A DNA stretch of 6,439 nucleotides from Deltaproteobacteria bacterium (lineage in GTDB: Bacteria > Desulfobacterota > Desulfarculia > Adiutricales > Adiutricaceae), in the NCBI GenBank assembly GCA_031278795.1, contig JAITJT010000138.1, forward strand, positions 1 through 6,439, written 5' to 3'. Below are positions 4,222 to 6,439 of the stretch, in pieces. Both the position numbers and the translations under genes were made by a program. A model generated the notes under the pieces. It searched no databases, was not told the DNA's origin, and saw nothing but the letters and a program-made list of their open reading frames with translations. How positions within the stretch are numbered: the stretch's first letter is position 1; each line of letters starts with the position of its first letter.

Positions 4222-4815
4222 ATGAGCGAAAAAGACAAAAAGGACAAAAAGACCGAGCACCTAAACACCTTCGAGGAGGATCTGAAGACCCTCAAGCAAC
4301 TGGTGCACTCCTTAGAGACCCAGACCCTGGACCTAGACGAGGCTATCCGCACCTTCGAGAAGGGCATCAACCTCAGCCGCAAGCTCTCGGAGAGATTGAG
4401 CCTGGCTGAGAGTAAACTGGAGCAGCTGAGCCGGGGCCCGGATCAAAGACCCAAGATAGGATCCCTCACGGACTTCTTCGACCCCTCCATCCTTCCCTTC
4501 AAGGGCCCCAAGAACCCCACCAGGACCAAAGAGGAGAACGCCCCGTACTTTCCCGACATAGAGGAGCTGACGGATGACGACGGCGACGAGGAAGAGGACG
4601 ACGACGAGTACGATAGCGACCCGGAGGATATGCCCGGCTTCAACTCGGACTTCTTCACCAACGCCAAGCCCGAAAACAACTCAACGGACGATGACGACGA
4701 GGATGAAGATGAGGAGGAGGACGAGGACGAGGAAGATGAGGATGATGAGGATGATGAGGATGAGGATGATGAGGACGAGGATGACGACGAGGACGACTAC
4801 GATGAGGAAGATTAA
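4222..4815 (+). CDS. xseB: Exonuclease VII small subunit with hyperacidic tail
   Basis: XseB is the small subunit of exonuclease VII. Several copies bind one XseA to form the cytoplasmic single-strand DNA exonuclease. Residues 15-70 carry the two-helix XseB domain: FEEDLKTLKQLVHSLE, then LDLDEAIRTFEKGINLSRK and a second helix ending LAESKLEQL. Usual family length is about 70-85 residues; this protein has 197. The extra part is a proline/phenylalanine-containing linker (75-112, with TDFFDPS and ILPF), a first acidic patch (114-136), a second FF segment (139-150), and a tail where 41 of the last 42 residues are Asp or Glu (156-197, only Y193 differs). The tail is encoded by GAC/GAG/GAT runs. 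xseA is not in the window. The first gene of the operon; ispA follows 6-18 bases after the stop, depending on its start. Confidence 0.93.
   Translation: MSEKDKKDKKTEHLNTFEEDLKTLKQLVHSLETQTLDLDEAIRTFEKGINLSRKLSERLSLAESKLEQLSRGPDQRPKIGSLTDFFDPSILPFKGPKNPTRTKEENAPYFPDIEELTDDDGDEEEDDDEYDSDPEDMPGFNSDFFTNAKPENNSTDDDDEDEDEEEDEDEEDEDDEDDEDEDDEDEDDDEDDYDEED
4684..4812 (+). repeat. GAN-codon low-complexity tract inside xseB
   Basis: About 125 bases consist almost entirely of GAC, GAT and GAG/GAA codons, giving a purine-rich plus strand with a 3-base period. Such trinucleotide tracts can change length by slippage without losing frame. Codon choice within it is mixed, which suggests selection for acidic residues rather than a very recent pure repeat expansion. 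Confidence 0.8.
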
Positions 4816-4833
4816 AAGGTCTTGGTTCCTCCC

Positions 4834-5739
4834 ATGAGCGTAAAGTCTCTCTCCCCTTTTGAGTCCTGGAAAGATAGATGGGTGGTTCAAGTGGAGAGTG
4901 CGCTCTTATCCAAGCTAAATAGCCTAAAAGACGCGTCTCCCAGTGATTCCCAGAGACTGATACTAGCTATGGAGCACACCTTGGCCTCAGGCGGGAAGCG
5001 CCTGAGGCCGCTATTGTGCCTAAGCGCCGCCAGGGCCGCTGGTGGGGAGGAAGAAGGCGCCCTACCGGGCGCTTTGGCTGTGGAGCTAATACATACCTAC
5101 TCCCTCATCCATGATGACCTACCTGCCTTGGACAACGACCCGCTACGTAGGGGAAAGGCCTCCTGCCACCTGGCCTTTGACGAGGCCACGGCCATCCTGG
5201 CCGGAGACGCCTTCCAGGCCCTGGCCTTTGAGATACTTGCGGAGGCTGTGCCGGATCATCCTAAAAGGGCGCTAAGTGCTGTTAAAATCTTAGCTAAGGC
5301 CGTAGGGCCTTTGGGAATGGTTGGCGGTCAAGTCCTGGATCTGGCCTTTGAGGGCAAAAGCCCCACGAAAGACGAGCAGAGTTTAATGGTCAAAAAAAAG
5401 ACCGGTGAGCTCATCGCCGCCTCCATGGCCATTGGCATGGCCCTGGGAGGCGGAAGTCTTGAGCTTATGGAGATAGGACATTTAAGTGGGCTCTTGTTGG
5501 GTGAGGCCTTTCAGATCCAAGACGACCTCTTAAATAGCGAAGGTGACCCTAAACTTTTAGGAAAGGCCGTGGGAACGGACGCCACCCGGGGGAAGGCCTC
5601 CATCCTCAACTACCTTTCAGCGAATGAGGCCTTGAAGCTCTCCAGCTTAAAGCTGGAGGAGGCTAAAAGCTTAATTGAAGCTCTTCATTCTGACATGTTA
5701 CTAAACCTCTTCGACTCCCTCATCAACCGCAAGAGCTAA
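4834..5739 (+). CDS. ispA: Short-chain trans-prenyl diphosphate synthase (FPP synthase type)
   Basis: IspA condenses isopentenyl diphosphate with dimethylallyl and geranyl diphosphate to give farnesyl (possibly geranylgeranyl) diphosphate in the cytoplasm. Numbering from the ATG at 4834 (301 residues): GGKRLRP at 53-59. The first Asp-rich motif DDLPALD (94-100) has the two-residue insert of bacterial FPP synthases and is followed by RRGK. A tyrosine (Y89) sits five residues before it, as in E. coli IspA, which suggests a C15 product. GGQVLDL lies near 164-170, KKTGELI near 188-194, and the second motif is FQIQDDLLN (226-234). The last residue of that motif is Asn where DDxxD normally ends in Asp. 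Start choice is uncertain: a TTG at 4822 is only 2 bases after AAAGG and the ATG at 4834 is 14 bases after it. Translation is probably coupled to xseB. The stop lies 2 bases before dxs. Confidence 0.94.
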   Translation: MSVKSLSPFESWKDRWVVQVESALLSKLNSLKDASPSDSQRLILAMEHTLASGGKRLRPLLCLSAARAAGGEEEGALPGALAVELIHTYSLIHDDLPALDNDPLRRGKASCHLAFDEATAILAGDAFQALAFEILAEAVPDHPKRALSAVKILAKAVGPLGMVGGQVLDLAFEGKSPTKDEQSLMVKKKTGELIAASMAIGMALGGGSLELMEIGHLSGLLLGEAFQIQDDLLNSEGDPKLLGKAVGTDATRGKASILNYLSANEALKLSSLKLEEAKSLIEALHSDMLLNLFDSLINRKS

Positions 5740-5741
5740 GA

Positions 5742-6439
5742 ATGCCCAAAGCCCTGCTCACTGACAAGCTACTTCCCTCGGATCTCAAGAACATGGACAT
5801 AGATGATCTAGAGGCCCTGGCCGAGGAGATCCGCTCCGAGATAATTAAGGTTATTGTCCAGAACGGTGGGCATCTGGCATCCTCCTTGGGCGCGGTGGAG
5901 CTAATAGTCGCCCTCCACCACGTATTCGACGCGCCCAAGGACAAGTTGGTATTCGACGTGGGCCATCAGGCCTACGCCCACAAGCTCTTAACCGGAAGGC
6001 TAGATAAGTTTAAAGACATTAGGCTAGAAAACGGCCTCTCTGGATTTCCCCGCCGTGAGGAAAGCCTCTACGACCCCTTTGGCACGGGTCACAGCTCCAC
6101 CTCCATCTCAGCTGCCTTGGGTTTCGCCGCGGCCAGGGATATCCTCAATGAGGACTTCCGGGTGGTGGCCGTGATTGGAGACGGGGCGCTCACCGGCGGC
6201 ATGGCCCTAGAGGCCATGAACCACGCCGGTGGCGCCCAGAAGGATCTCCTGGTCATCTTCAATGACAACCGCATGTCCATAAGCCCCAACGTGGGAGCTA
6301 TCAGCCAGTACCTCTCCCTGAAGTTCATAAGCCCGGAGCATATCCAGCTGAGGGAAAAGGTTAAGACCACCCTCAAGAGGCTCATGCCCAAGAGGGGGGA
6401 GAGGGTCATCAGGCGCTTCCAGGGAGCCGAGGAGGCTCT
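5742..6439 (+). CDS. dxs: 1-deoxy-D-xylulose-5-phosphate synthase, N-terminal part
   Basis: DXS joins pyruvate and glyceraldehyde 3-phosphate using thiamine diphosphate, the entry step of the MEP isoprenoid pathway. The window holds the first 232 residues of a protein that is usually about 620-640 long; the frame is open at the edge. Visible motifs: GGHLASSLGAVEL (42-54) with the conserved active-site His44; FDVGHQAYAHKLLTGR (71-86); GTGHSSTSISAALG (114-127); the thiamine diphosphate/Mg motif GDGALTGGMALEAMNHAG (146-163); and NDNRMSISPNVGA (174-186), which completes the metal site. The catalytic Glu and the transketolase-like C-terminal domains lie outside. The start ATG is 2 bases after the ispA stop with only a weak ribosome site, so translation is likely coupled. 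Clustering with ispA puts the first and a late step of isoprenoid synthesis under one promoter. Confidence 0.97.
   Translation, partial: MPKALLTDKLLPSDLKNMDIDDLEALAEEIRSEIIKVIVQNGGHLASSLGAVELIVALHHVFDAPKDKLVFDVGHQAYAHKLLTGRLDKFKDIRLENGLSGFPRREESLYDPFGTGHSSTSISAALGFAAARDILNEDFRVVAVIGDGALTGGMALEAMNHAGGAQKDLLVIFNDNRMSISPNVGAISQYLSLKFISPEHIQLREKVKTTLKRLMPKRGERVIRRFQGAEEA

Noticed and set aside
4681..4890. Minus-strand ORF of almost pure Ile/Leu/Val
   Set aside because: It is the antisense of the GAN codon tract in xseB; the hydrophobic composition is an automatic consequence.
5723..6409. Minus-strand ORFs over dxs
   Set aside because: Antisense of a clearly conserved DXS frame carrying all expected motifs.

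Overview
The window most resembles a chromosomal segment of a deltaproteobacterium (Desulfobacterota in the broad sense). The basis is the gene order xseB-ispA-dxs, the tRNA order Tyr-Gly-Thr, fairly GC-rich genes separated by long AT-rich, repeat-laden spacers, and the flavour of the IspA and DXS sequences. This is inference: no marker in the window fixes the taxon.

Left part (1-1890, features mostly on the minus strand). The first ~230 bases hold no gene I can assign, only a possible minus-strand sigma70-type promoter. Next come an array of GAGGC octamers (234-295), an AT-rich stretch with small palindromes, a probable terminator (439-465), and six tandem 14-bp units (491-574). These units lie in the 3' untranslated region of a small secreted OB-fold protein of the tRNA_anti-like type (580-1128). 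Upstream of it is a three-gene tRNA operon, Tyr(GTA)-Gly(TCC)-Thr(GGT), with a good TTGACA/TAAAAT promoter and an intrinsic terminator. It is not followed by tuf, the usual neighbour of this tRNA cluster.

Middle part (1857-2500). This is a non-coding spacer of about 640 bases. It contains a stretch rich in inverted repeats that could be a small structured RNA (about 1922-2047). It also contains a precise 4 x 40-bp array (2061-2220), itself built from 20-bp half units carrying TTTAAGRAAA. An extended -10 promoter (TGCTATAAT) then leads into the next gene.

Right part (2501-6439, plus strand). A 415-residue polytopic membrane protein of unknown function ends at a strong GC hairpin. After about 280 bases of non-coding spacer, a second TGCTATAAT promoter drives a tight operon. 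Its members are xseB (exonuclease VII small subunit, with an extraordinary D/E tail), ispA (short-chain trans-prenyl diphosphate synthase) and dxs (1-deoxy-D-xylulose-5-phosphate synthase, cut by the window edge). DXS opens the MEP isoprenoid pathway, and IspA condenses the resulting C5 units into farnesyl or similar diphosphates. XseB is a frequent but functionally unrelated operon partner.

The best candidates for something unusual are the 40/20-bp phased repeat array, the possible RNA beside it, and the hyperacidic XseB tail. No defence system, CRISPR array, transposase or prophage gene is visible.
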